This document shows positions 56,679-64,000 of a stretch of 64,000 nucleotides of DNA, piece by piece. Source of the DNA: Halothiobacillus diazotrophicus (GTDB lineage Bacteria > Pseudomonadota > Gammaproteobacteria > Halothiobacillales > Halothiobacillaceae). The notes under the pieces are model-generated. The model ran no database searches and was not told the origin of the DNA. It saw nothing but the letters and a program-made list of their open reading frames with translations. Numbering within the stretch: the first letter of the stretch is position 1; every line of letters begins with the position of its first letter. The stretch covers positions 620,001 to 684,000 of the forward strand of contig NZ_CP016027.1 of assembly GCF_001663815.1 (NCBI RefSeq). Direction: 5' to 3'. Position numbers and translations under genes: made by a program.

Positions 56679-57635
56679 ATGACACTCCAAAGAACACTGA
56701 TGGTATTTTCGGGAAACGCGAACCGGGCACTGGCCGAACGTGTTGTCGAAAGCCTTGATATCCAGCTCGGCCAAGCCACAGTTTCCCGCTTCAGCGATGG
56801 CGAAAGCTTCGTCGAAATCCTGGAAAATGTTCGCGGACGTGACGTCTTCATCGTTCAGCCAACCTGCGATCCAACCAACGACAACATCATGGAACTCATG
56901 GTGATGGTCGATGCGTTGCGCCGCGCCTCCGCCTACCGTATCACGGCGGTTATCCCCTACTACGGCTACTCCCGTCAGGATCGCCGCGTACGGTCGGCCC
57001 GTGTGCCGATCAGCGCCAAGGTCGTGGCCAACATGCTGCAAAGCGTTGGCGTCGACCGCATCCTGACCGTCGACCTCCATGCCGATCAGATCCAGGGCTT
57101 CTTCGACATCCCCGTCGACAACGTCTATGCCTCCCCCATCCTGCTGGGCGACATCTGGCGCCAGAAGCATTCCGACCTGATCGTCGTCTCGCCGGATGTG
57201 GGCGGTGTCGTCCGGGCGCGCGCCGTCGCCAAGCGACTGGACGACTCCGATCTGGCCATCATCGACAAACGTCGTCCGCGCCCGAACGTCTCCCAAGTGA
57301 TGCATATCATCGGTGAAGTACGCGACAAGACCTGCATCATCGTCGACGACATGGTCGACACCGCCGGCACCCTCTGCAAGGCGGCGAATGCGCTGAAAAA
57401 GCATGGTGCCAAGAAAGTCGTCGCCTATGCGACCCACGCCATTCTCTCCGGCGCCGCGATCGACAACATCGAAGGCTCCGACCTCGATGAACTGGTCGTG
57501 ACCGATACCATCCCGCTCAAACCGGAAGCCGAGCAATGCAGCCGCATTCGCGTGCTCTCCGTGGCCGGGATGCTGGCCGAGACGATTCGCCGTATCCATA
57601 CGGACGAATCCGTCAGTTCGCTCTACAACGACTGA
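56679..57635 (+). CDS. prs: Ribose-phosphate pyrophosphokinase
   Basis: Prs makes PRPP from ribose 5-phosphate and ATP, supplying purF, trp and pyrimidine pathways. The 318-residue protein has [31 protein letters not shown], the [12 protein letters not shown] loop and the PRPP-binding [14 protein letters not shown]. The frame is open from 56541, but that part is the tRNA-Gln gene; the ATG at 56679 gives the family start. A perfect 8-bp hairpin, GCCCAAAT/ATTTGGGC (57647-57667), follows the stop without a T-run. Confidence 0.97.
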   Translation: MTLQRTLMVFSGNANRALAERVVESLDIQLGQATVSRFSDGESFVEILENVRGRDVFIVQPTCDPTNDNIMELMVMVDALRRASAYRITAVIPYYGYSRQDRRVRSARVPISAKVVANMLQSVGVDRILTVDLHADQIQGFFDIPVDNVYASPILLGDIWRQKHSDLIVVSPDVGGVVRARAVAKRLDDSDLAIIDKRRPRPNVSQVMHIIGEVRDKTCIIVDDMVDTAGTLCKAANALKKHGAKKVVAYATHAILSGAAIDNIEGSDLDELVVTDTIPLKPEAEQCSRIRVLSVAGMLAETIRRIHTDESVSSLYND

Positions 57636-57679
57636 CCCCACCTGCCGCCCAAATACTGGATTTGGGCACCATGATCCTT

Positions 57680-57685
57680 TATAAT
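57680..57685 (+). promoter_or_regulatory. Candidate -10 box for rplY
   Basis: A perfect TATAAT lies 127 bp before the rplY start, downstream of the prs hairpin. No matching -35 box is evident at 16-18 bp. The long leader between it and rplY could carry autoregulatory structure, as some ribosomal-protein leaders do. Confidence 0.35.
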
Positions 57686-57811
57686 TCCGCGCCTTGGTTT
57701 TTCGCCTCGAAATAACGCGAGCCAAGGTTGGGCCTGCTTGGTCGCGAGCGGCCCTCAACGTCCGCGGGTTGATTCCCCGAGGGACGAATCATCATTATTT
57801 GGAGTTATCTC

Positions 57812-58426
57812 ATGTCTCAAGAAACTTTTGCACTCGACGCCGTGCGTCGTGACGATCAGGGGAAAGGTGCGAGCCGCCGCCTGCGTCGCGCTGGCAGCAT
57901 CCCGGCCATCGTATACGGTGGTGAAGAAGCCCCCGTAGCGGTCACCATCAGCCACAACGAAATCCTCAAGCACCTCGAGCACGAAGCCTTCTATTCGCAC
58001 GTGCTCGATCTGTCGATCGATGGTGCCGTGACCAAGGTCATCCTGCGCGACCTGCACCGCCACCCGTACAAGCCGACGATCCTGCATGCCGATTTCCAGC
58101 GCGTTTCCGCCACGCAATCACTGCGCGTCAGCGTCCCGCTGCACTTCGTGAACAAGGACACCTCTGTCGGCGCGAAATCCGGTGGCGTGGTCAACGTGAT
58201 CCTGACGGAAGTTGAAGTCGATTGCACCGCTGCCAACCTGCCGGAATTCATCGAAGTCGACATGAAGAACCTTGACGTCAACGAATCCATTCACCTGAGT
58301 CAGATCGTTCTGCCGGCCGGTGTGAAGATTCATGCACTGGCCCTGGGCGCCGACCACGACGTACCCGTGGTTGCCATTCATCCGTCCAAGCTGGACAAGT
58401 CCATCGAACCGGAACCGGAAGCCTAA
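57812..58426 (+). CDS. rplY: 50S ribosomal protein L25 (CTC/TL5 form)
   Basis: L25 binds 5S rRNA. The 204-residue protein is the long general-stress CTC/TL5 form: the 5S-binding domain (about 1-95, LDAVRRDDQGKGASRRLRRA through HPYKPTILHADFQRVS) plus a C-terminal beta domain (about 96-200, EVEVDCTAANLPEFIEVDMK). E. coli has only the short form. It has a GGAG site upstream, and a strong terminator follows. Order prs-rplY-pth-ychF is conserved. Confidence 0.97.
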   Translation: MSQETFALDAVRRDDQGKGASRRLRRAGSIPAIVYGGEEAPVAVTISHNEILKHLEHEAFYSHVLDLSIDGAVTKVILRDLHRHPYKPTILHADFQRVSATQSLRVSVPLHFVNKDTSVGAKSGGVVNVILTEVEVDCTAANLPEFIEVDMKNLDVNESIHLSQIVLPAGVKIHALALGADHDVPVVAIHPSKLDKSIEPEPEA

Positions 58427-58485
58427 TCATACCGGTCAACCGTAGAGCCCGGTGCTATTGCCCGGGCCCTGCAACACCGACATCA

Positions 58486-58537
58486 ACCCCGTCCGCCCTA
58501 CATTCAACTACATGAATGATGCGCGGCGGGGTTTTTT
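58486..58537 (+). terminator. Terminator after rplY
   Basis: ACCCCG-T-CCGC (58486-58496) pairs with GCGG-CGGGGT (58523-58532), one base bulged, followed by a T6 run. Confidence 0.8.
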
Positions 58538-58723
58538 GCATTCATTGCCGGGCGGCGATACACGCACCGACATACCTAAATACCGTCCACAGACGTATCC
58601 GACATGCAGGATAAACGCATATAGCGGATAATTCCCGGAGTATCAGTCTTACTCAGGCGGTACCTGTCATCACGGAGAACCCGCCACGGCGGAACCTTTA
58701 TAATTACTGACTCACACCACGTT

Positions 58724-59305
58724 ATGCATATTCAACTCGTTGTCGGCCTGGGCAACCCGGGCAGCAAATACGAAGACACGCGACACAATGCGGGCTTCTG
58801 GTTCGTGGACGAACTCTGTCGCCAAATGAACGGCCATTTTGCCCACGAAAGCAAATTCCATGGCGATCTGGCACGGGTAAGCTACCGATCCGCCGACCGT
58901 CGGATGCTCAAACCGCAGACCTTCATGAATCTTTCCGGCAAGTCGGTGGCCGCACTGGCCAATTTCTACAAGATACCCCCCGAGGAAATACTTGTCGTCC
59001 ATGACGAACTGGATCTCCCCCCCGGCAAGATGAAACTCAAGCAAGGCGGTGGCCATGGTGGACACAATGGCCTCAAGGACATTCAGGCGCAGTTGGGTAG
59101 TGCCAATTTCTGGCGCCTGCGTCTGGGCATCGGTCATCCGGGACATCGGGATCTGGTCGTCGGATTCGTTCTGACCAAACCACCGGCCAGCGAGCGTAAA
59201 CTGATCGATGCGACCATCGATCACGCCCTACGGGAATATCCCAGTCTTCTGGAAGGGGGAGATCAACTGGCCATGCAGGCAGTCAACAGTTTTACAGCCC
59301 CCTGA
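58724..59305 (+). CDS. pth: Peptidyl-tRNA hydrolase
   Basis: Pth frees tRNA from peptidyl-tRNA that drops off ribosomes. The 193-residue protein has VVGLGNPGSKYEDTRHNAGFW with the catalytic histidine in TRHNAG, KPQTFMNLSGKSV, and VVHDELDLPPGKMKLKQGGG. A TATAAT box at 58698-58703 lies only 20 bp before the ATG, and I see no ribosome-binding site, so the message may have a very short leader. The 186 bp before it hold nothing else clear. Confidence 0.97.
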   Translation: MHIQLVVGLGNPGSKYEDTRHNAGFWFVDELCRQMNGHFAHESKFHGDLARVSYRSADRRMLKPQTFMNLSGKSVAALANFYKIPPEEILVVHDELDLPPGKMKLKQGGGHGGHNGLKDIQAQLGSANFWRLRLGIGHPGHRDLVVGFVLTKPPASERKLIDATIDHALREYPSLLEGGDQLAMQAVNSFTAP

Positions 59306-59410
59306 AGGAACGCATTCGCCCCTTGGCGCAACCAGCCATGCGGATAACCCGTACTTCGCGTACCATACGCCCCCAAATTGCTCAATTCATGTCTTTAGGA
59401 GACACAGTCC

Positions 59411-60505
59411 ATGGGTTTCAACTGCGGTATCGTCGGCCTGCCCAACGTCGGTAAATCCACCTTGTTCAATGCGCTGACCAAGGCCAATATTCAGGCCGAG
59501 AACTATCCGTTCTGCACCATCGAACCCAATGTCGGCATCGTGGGCATGCCCGATCCCCGGCTCGATCAACTGGCAGAAATCGTGAAACCCGAGCGTGTCG
59601 TACCGACCACCATGGAGTTCGTGGACATCGCCGGTCTCGTCAAGGGCGCCTCCAAGGGCGAAGGACTTGGAAACCAATTCCTGACCAACATCCGCGAAAC
59701 CGACGCGATTGCCCAGGTGGTGCGCTGCTTCGAGAACGACGACATCATTCACGTGGCCGGCAAGGTCGACCCGCTGGCGGACATCGAAATCATCAACACG
59801 GAACTGGTCCTGTCCGATCTCGATTCCGTCACCCGGAACCTGGAACGCGCCGTCAAGGCCAGCAAATCCGGCGTCAACAAGGAAGCCATCGCGCGCAAGG
59901 AAGTGCTCGAGAAAATCCAGGTCGGTCTGAACGACGTCAAGCCGATCCGGGCATTAGGCCTTTCCGCCGACGAACTGGCCGTCGTACGCGATCTTCAGCT
60001 CCTGACCGCCAAACCGATCATGTATATCGCCAACGTCAATGAAGACGGCTTCACCAACAATCCCTATCTCGAAGCGGTGCAGAAGCATGCGGCTGCCGAA
60101 GGCGCCCCCGTCGTGCCCGTGTGTGCGACGATTGAAGCGGAAATCATGCAGTTGGACGACAGCGAGCGGGATGAGTTTCTGTCAGAGATGGGCCTGGAAG
60201 AGCCCGGTCTGAACCGGGTGATTCGCGCAGGCTACCAGTTGCTCGGCCTGCAGACCTATTTCACGGCAGGCGTGAAGGAAGTCCGTGCCTGGACCATCCA
60301 TAAAGGCGACACCGCCCCCCAGGCGGCCGGCGTCATCCACACGGACTTCGAACGCGGATTCATCCGGGCGCAGACGATCGCCTTCGACGACTTCATCCAG
60401 TACAAAGGGGAAGCCGGCGCCAAGGAAGCGGGCAAGATGCGTGCGGAAGGCAAGGAATATGTCGTCAAGGATGGGGACGTCCTGAACTTCCTCTTCAACG
60501 TCTAA
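59411..60505 (+). CDS. ychF: Ribosome-binding ATPase YchF
   Basis: YchF is an Obg-family P-loop protein that hydrolyses ATP rather than GTP and associates with ribosomes, with a role in stress responses. The 364-residue protein shows the G1 loop [32 protein letters not shown], and NVNE in place of the NKxD guanine motif, the known basis for ATP preference. The C-terminal TGS-like domain ([20 protein letters not shown]) is complete. An AGGAG site precedes the ATG. Confidence 0.98.
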   Translation: MGFNCGIVGLPNVGKSTLFNALTKANIQAENYPFCTIEPNVGIVGMPDPRLDQLAEIVKPERVVPTTMEFVDIAGLVKGASKGEGLGNQFLTNIRETDAIAQVVRCFENDDIIHVAGKVDPLADIEIINTELVLSDLDSVTRNLERAVKASKSGVNKEAIARKEVLEKIQVGLNDVKPIRALGLSADELAVVRDLQLLTAKPIMYIANVNEDGFTNNPYLEAVQKHAAAEGAPVVPVCATIEAEIMQLDDSERDEFLSEMGLEEPGLNRVIRAGYQLLGLQTYFTAGVKEVRAWTIHKGDTAPQAAGVIHTDFERGFIRAQTIAFDDFIQYKGEAGAKEAGKMRAEGKEYVVKDGDVLNFLFNV

Positions 60506-60540
60506 GCCGACAGGGCAACGCTCGAAGGACCGTCCTGGCG

Positions 60541-60563
60541 TGCCCCGCTCCCACAGCGGGGCA
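60541..60563. terminator. Hairpin between ychF and the chemoreceptor gene
   Basis: TGCCCCGCT (60541-60549) and AGCGGGGCA (60555-60563) form a perfect 9-bp GC-rich stem between two convergent genes. No T-run follows on either strand, so it may block rather than classically terminate transcription. Confidence 0.5.
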
Positions 60564-60584
60564 TGCCGCCCCTAAACCACCTCC

Positions 60585-62738
60585 TTAACCCGTCTGGGTC
60601 ACCTGGAACTGCCCCACGAGCTGATGCAGCTTGTTCGCGGTATGCCGCACCTGTTCCGTGCTGGACTGTAGCCCGCTGATCGACGCGTTCATCTCGGTCG
60701 TAATCACGGATACGTCGCGAATCGTCGTACTGTACTGCTTGCTGCCGGAATCGATACGCTTGATGCTGTCGAACATACTCTGCACGATGTCGTGCAATTC
60801 GGAATTGCCGGATGAAGCCTCCTCTGCCAGACGCAGACTCTGATCGACCCCGCCGACGCCCTTCTGCATGAAGGCGACGGCCTGTTGCGTTTCCTTCTGG
60901 ATGCGCTCGATCATCTCGCGAATATCATGCGTTGCCGTTGCCGTTCGGGATGCGAGATCCCGCACCTCCGCCGCAACCACGGAGAAGCCACGGCCATGCT
61001 CTCCGGCCCGTGCCGCTTCGATGGCCGCATTGAGCGCCAGCAGATTGGTCTGATCGGCGATCTCTGCGATCACCTGCACGATGTTGCCAATCTCGGCGGT
61101 CCGATTATCCAGCGAATGAACCGTACGCGCCGAGGTATCCACCACATCCCGGATGGCCTGCGTCCCTGCCCGAACGGACTCGAACTGAATCTTTGCATCG
61201 GAAACCACCTGATCGAGTGCCTGTTTCATCTGCTCGGCCGTCATGGCGGATTGCTCGATTTCCTTGAGCTGCGTCTCGACAAGCACCAGCATTTCCCGGG
61301 CGGCATCCGATACGGCATTGGAAATCTTCAATACATCGCCATTCCGCGACAGCATTTGCTCGTTGGTCTGCTTGACCTCACCCGCCGCAAAGATGACCTG
61401 ACCGACAATACCATCAAGATTGTCGATGAAACTGTTGATCCAGCGGCCCATATCCCCGCTTTCGTCGGCCGACATCCGCTGCGTATCCAGACGTTGTCTC
61501 AGGTTCCCCTCCCCTTCGGCAATGGTTCGGATGACTTCGGTCATTTCGTTCATGCGTTTGGACAACATGGCAGGCCCCATCGCATAAAAGGCCCAGGAAC
61601 CCATCAACATCACGAAAACGCTCAGAATGTCGTCCACGAAACGCGGGAGAAAAGCGATATTTTGTACGCCAACCACACCACCGATCATCGCCGCGGTTAC
61701 ACCGATAAAGAGCTTCATCTGACGGACACTGATCGAGCGGCGACGGTAGACCTCGGCCAGGTCGGCCTCACACATCATGCCCCAGCGATCGATGGAACCC
61801 GGCATCTGAAAGGTCACCCCCTTGCCGATAACGGGTATATGCCGATAGTCGGAATACCCCGGATAGGTGACAAAGAGGTTTTCCCCATTCCGAATCGTCT
61901 CCCGAACGCCGGGATGCAACTGACCGGTTGCCGGATCGGTAAATCGAAGCTCCAATTCCGTATGATTCTGAATACGTACCGTGCCCCATGCCGTATGCAC
62001 GCCGCTTTTCAGATTTTCACCATGGGCAAAGGTATTGTCCTCGAATCGCGAACGGGACAGGGCCGTGCCGGCATGAATCGTCGGATTGAACCGGGATTCC
62101 ACCATGAAAAGATAGTTGTCGCCCGACTCCGGATAGATATGACCGGCTTCGCGCTGAATCAGATCGCCGATCACATCGTTGGGAACCCGCGCACAGAGCA
62201 TGCCGACCACCTTGCCATCCTGGTAAATCGGCTGGTAGAACATCAGGGTCACCGCGTCGTGAAATCGTGAAGAAGAGGGTCCGATATCCAGCGTCGCAGG
62301 ATCGACGTAAGGACCATGAAGAAATGGCCCCTTCATACCCAACTCTAAGGCTTTCAGATCCGTCATCTTCGTACCCTGACGTCGGGTCGTGCTCGACACC
62401 AGCACCACACCGGTACGATCTATCACGAACAACTCGGAAATATCGGGCAGGGACGCCCGCTTTTCCTGAAAGGTATTCGGTAACACATCGGGAAACTGGC
62501 TAGACAATTCAGCTGCAATGTGACTGAGTTGCAACCAATGGTTTTCCGCCCAGAATTGCAGGATTTTCACACGTGTCGAGGCAATGCTCTCGAAAGTCTT
62601 CTCGATGACCGGATACATCTGACGATTCAAGTAGCAAGACCATTTCAGGGAAAACTTCCCGTTCGCCCCAAACCAGGGCAACCAACCGCGCTCGGCACGC
62701 GACAGATTCATGGATTCGCTTTTAAGGGGCATCGTCAT
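60585..62738 (-). CDS. Methyl-accepting chemotaxis protein with an unanchored PDC/Cache-like sensor
   Basis: The 717-residue chemoreceptor ends in a full signalling domain: the hairpin tip [20 protein letters not shown] (about 558-580) and long methylation helices. Before it come a HAMP-like linker (about 393-450) and two membrane segments (about 341-365 and 370-392). The N-terminal 340 residues look like a double Cache/PDC sensor ([40 protein letters not shown]), but no signal peptide or first membrane helix precedes it. With an even number of crossings after it, the sensor should sit in the cytoplasm. The ATG at 62738 has a GTGAGAG site, so the start is well supported. Confidence 0.9.
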   Translation of the reverse strand: MTMPLKSESMNLSRAERGWLPWFGANGKFSLKWSCYLNRQMYPVIEKTFESIASTRVKILQFWAENHWLQLSHIAAELSSQFPDVLPNTFQEKRASLPDISELFVIDRTGVVLVSSTTRRQGTKMTDLKALELGMKGPFLHGPYVDPATLDIGPSSSRFHDAVTLMFYQPIYQDGKVVGMLCARVPNDVIGDLIQREAGHIYPESGDNYLFMVESRFNPTIHAGTALSRSRFEDNTFAHGENLKSGVHTAWGTVRIQNHTELELRFTDPATGQLHPGVRETIRNGENLFVTYPGYSDYRHIPVIGKGVTFQMPGSIDRWGMMCEADLAEVYRRRSISVRQMKLFIGVTAAMIGGVVGVQNIAFLPRFVDDILSVFVMLMGSWAFYAMGPAMLSKRMNEMTEVIRTIAEGEGNLRQRLDTQRMSADESGDMGRWINSFIDNLDGIVGQVIFAAGEVKQTNEQMLSRNGDVLKISNAVSDAAREMLVLVETQLKEIEQSAMTAEQMKQALDQVVSDAKIQFESVRAGTQAIRDVVDTSARTVHSLDNRTAEIGNIVQVIAEIADQTNLLALNAAIEAARAGEHGRGFSVVAAEVRDLASRTATATHDIREMIERIQKETQQAVAFMQKGVGGVDQSLRLAEEASSGNSELHDIVQSMFDSIKRIDSGSKQYSTTIRDVSVITTEMNASISGLQSSTEQVRHTANKLHQLVGQFQVTQTG

Positions 62739-62914
62739 TCGCTCTCACTGGTCAAAATAAATAAGCATATAAGCAAATTCTAAGCCAGCCGAGGTCAAAA
62801 AAACCAACACCGGAATATTATTCACAAAACCAATTGGATAGACGATTGTACAAGTGGGTCTTGACCACAACAAAGTTGGCAGAGCTTGAGTTCGACCCGT
62901 GTAAAAGACAACCA

Positions 62915-62952
62915 GCGCACTCCTGTGGTGCGCCTAAAAATTTAGCGCACCA
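62915..62952. repeat. Three-part inverted repeat with alternative pairings
   Basis: GCGCAC (62915-62920), GTGCGC (62928-62933) and GCGCAC (62945-62950) alternate, so the middle word can pair with either neighbour. The right-hand hairpin is longer (TGGTGCGC with GCGCACCA, 62926-62952). It lies in the 253-bp spacer after the ycjF-type gene and before the chemoreceptor on the - strand. Nothing else is evident in that spacer. Confidence 0.5.
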
Positions 62953-62991
62953 ATATGGTCGCCTACCCGGAGGTTTCGATAAGAGGAACAT

Positions 62992-63984
62992 TTAGACAGG
63001 CGTATCCGATCTGGCTCGCACGGCATCAATGACCATCTTGCCAATGTTCCGATCGATCAATGGTGCGGACTCGGGAACGGTCCGGCATAAGCGCATGGCC
63101 TGGTGCCCGATTCGAAGGGAATAGAGCGCGACGCCAACGCCCTGCCCGGCCCGAACGCCAACCTGCAGGAGGACATTGGAAAGCCAGGTCTGGCTGACGG
63201 AATCGAGCATCGTTTCCGTCACGGTCGTAAAGGCGATATTACGGAGGATCAATTGGTACAGATGCCATCGCGCGGGCGCTGACAACCGTAGTCCGTACAT
63301 GGCGGCCACCCGCTCGACCATGGCGATGTTTCGCCAGGCGACAAGCAACAGATCAAGGGCGGGATAGGGACTGGCGGCGATGAACACCCCGGTTCGGACT
63401 GACTCGCGCCGGATCAATTGGGCGGCCTCCCGATCCATCGGTAGATACCAGGTGTTCATGTGCTGGGCCAACTCATCCACATGCCAACTGGCATCAACTT
63501 CAGCCAAATGTGCCGACAAGTTAGTCCGCAGCCGGCTACGTCGGTAGATTTCGTCCATTTCGACAACGATCGGGGATACCGAATCCCCCGATTCCGCCGA
63601 GGTTTCGAGCATTTGACGGATACGGTGCTGCATCGCGCCGATTCGATCCAGTTTGCCGCGGGCCCGTCTGGCGCGCACGAACAACAGCAACAGGCCCACC
63701 ATCACGCCAACGCCGATCAGCGCAAAACCGCCACCCAGCCAGGGGCTGATCGACCAGCTCCACAGCGTTCCCTGCAACCATTGCAGCATCAACCAGGCAA
63801 CGATCGCCACTGTCACCAAGCTGAAAAGCCACGAAGAACGATGTTGCGGCAACAACGGTTCGGGCGCCGCATCCCATTCCTCATCCATCCGCATCTGGGC
63901 GACATCGACTTCCGGAACATCATCCCCTGACTGGTGGACCGTGGTTTTCAAACGAATGGGCTGATCGTGCGCGTTGTTAGCCAT
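62992..63984 (-). CDS. ycjF: YcjF-family inner-membrane protein (UPF0283, DUF697)
   Basis: The 330-residue protein has an acidic cytoplasmic start, two adjacent membrane segments (about 50-70, WLFSLVTVAIVAWLMLQWL; about 80-103, GGFALIGVGVMVGLLLLFV) and a C-terminal DUF697-type region with hydrophobic helices (LDLLLVAWRNIAMVERVAAMYG), as in YcjF. In E. coli ycjF follows ycjX, a P-loop protein, in the phage-shock-protein neighbourhood; any ycjX here would lie beyond the window edge. An AAGGA site precedes the ATG. The function is not established. Confidence 0.88.
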   Translation of the reverse strand: MANNAHDQPIRLKTTVHQSGDDVPEVDVAQMRMDEEWDAAPEPLLPQHRSSWLFSLVTVAIVAWLMLQWLQGTLWSWSISPWLGGGFALIGVGVMVGLLLLFVRARRARGKLDRIGAMQHRIRQMLETSAESGDSVSPIVVEMDEIYRRSRLRTNLSAHLAEVDASWHVDELAQHMNTWYLPMDREAAQLIRRESVRTGVFIAASPYPALDLLLVAWRNIAMVERVAAMYGLRLSAPARWHLYQLILRNIAFTTVTETMLDSVSQTWLSNVLLQVGVRAGQGVGVALYSLRIGHQAMRLCRTVPESAPLIDRNIGKMVIDAVRARSDTPV

Positions 63985-64000
63985 ACATCTATTCCTTCAG

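Overview
This 64 kb window is a stretch of a gammaproteobacterial chromosome of moderate GC content, almost entirely protein-coding, with long runs of co-oriented housekeeping genes. Gene content and order (leuC-leuD-leuB-asd-fimV, truA-trpF-trpB-trpA-accD-folC-dedD-cvpA-purF, lolB-ispE-tRNA-Gln-prs-rplY-pth-ychF, lptless outer-membrane lipoproteins) are those of Gammaproteobacteria near the Pseudomonas/Chromatiales part of the tree. A Halothiobacillus-like autotroph would fit, but nothing in the window proves the genus.

Layout. 0-19 kb, mostly + strand: ettA, an HDOD protein, nudF, acnB, a small ABM-type monooxygenase, a yebC/yeeN regulator (-), a small lipoprotein, ycgN, an FMN-dependent glutamate-synthase-like protein next to poxB, DUF1841 and nth (-), a cobalamin adenosyltransferase, a yihY-type membrane protein (-), thiD, yqcC-metZ and gloA. 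19.6-22.8 kb: an arsenic operon made of an ArsR-ArsC fusion, an arsJ-type GAPDH and ArsJ. 22.8-33 kb: a LysR regulator divergent from leuC-leuD-(EamA transporter)-leuB, an M23 endopeptidase overlapping a bactofilin gene, asd and fimV. 33.1-35.2 kb: tRNA-Leu(CAG), an unknown gene, and then what I read as the chromosome dimer-resolution site dif with a 1.1 kb element inserted into it. 35.3-46.7 kb, all - strand: ilvD, then truA-trpF-trpB-trpA-accD-folC-dedD-cvpA-purF-ldt read towards dif. 46.9-60.5 kb, + strand: an outer-membrane factor/adaptor/RND efflux operon, a TPR lipoprotein, lolB, ispE, tRNA-Gln(TTG), prs, rplY, pth, ychF. 60.6-64 kb, - strand: a chemoreceptor and a ycjF-type membrane protein.

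The most interesting locus is 33,960-35,118. A 28-bp sequence matching the E. coli dif site (24 of 28 by eye, with the XerD arm perfect) is followed 1,131 bp later by a second copy of its central region and XerC arm, but without the XerD arm. This is the signature left by an integrative mobile element exploiting XerCD (IMEX), as made by filamentous phages and their satellites. The enclosed DNA carries one ORF resembling the small HTH proteins (DUF3653-like) of filamentous phages, no recognisable replication, coat or assembly gene, and several perfect hairpins. FtsK-orienting octamers (KOPS) mostly change strand at this point and an ancestral gene block is inverted beside it, both as expected for the replication terminus.

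Second in interest is the arsenic operon: one polypeptide carries both an As(III)-responsive repressor domain and an arsenate reductase domain, in an operon whose only exporter (ArsJ) handles an organoarsenical made from arsenate. This suggests that the reductase domain may serve mainly to generate the repressor's own inducer.
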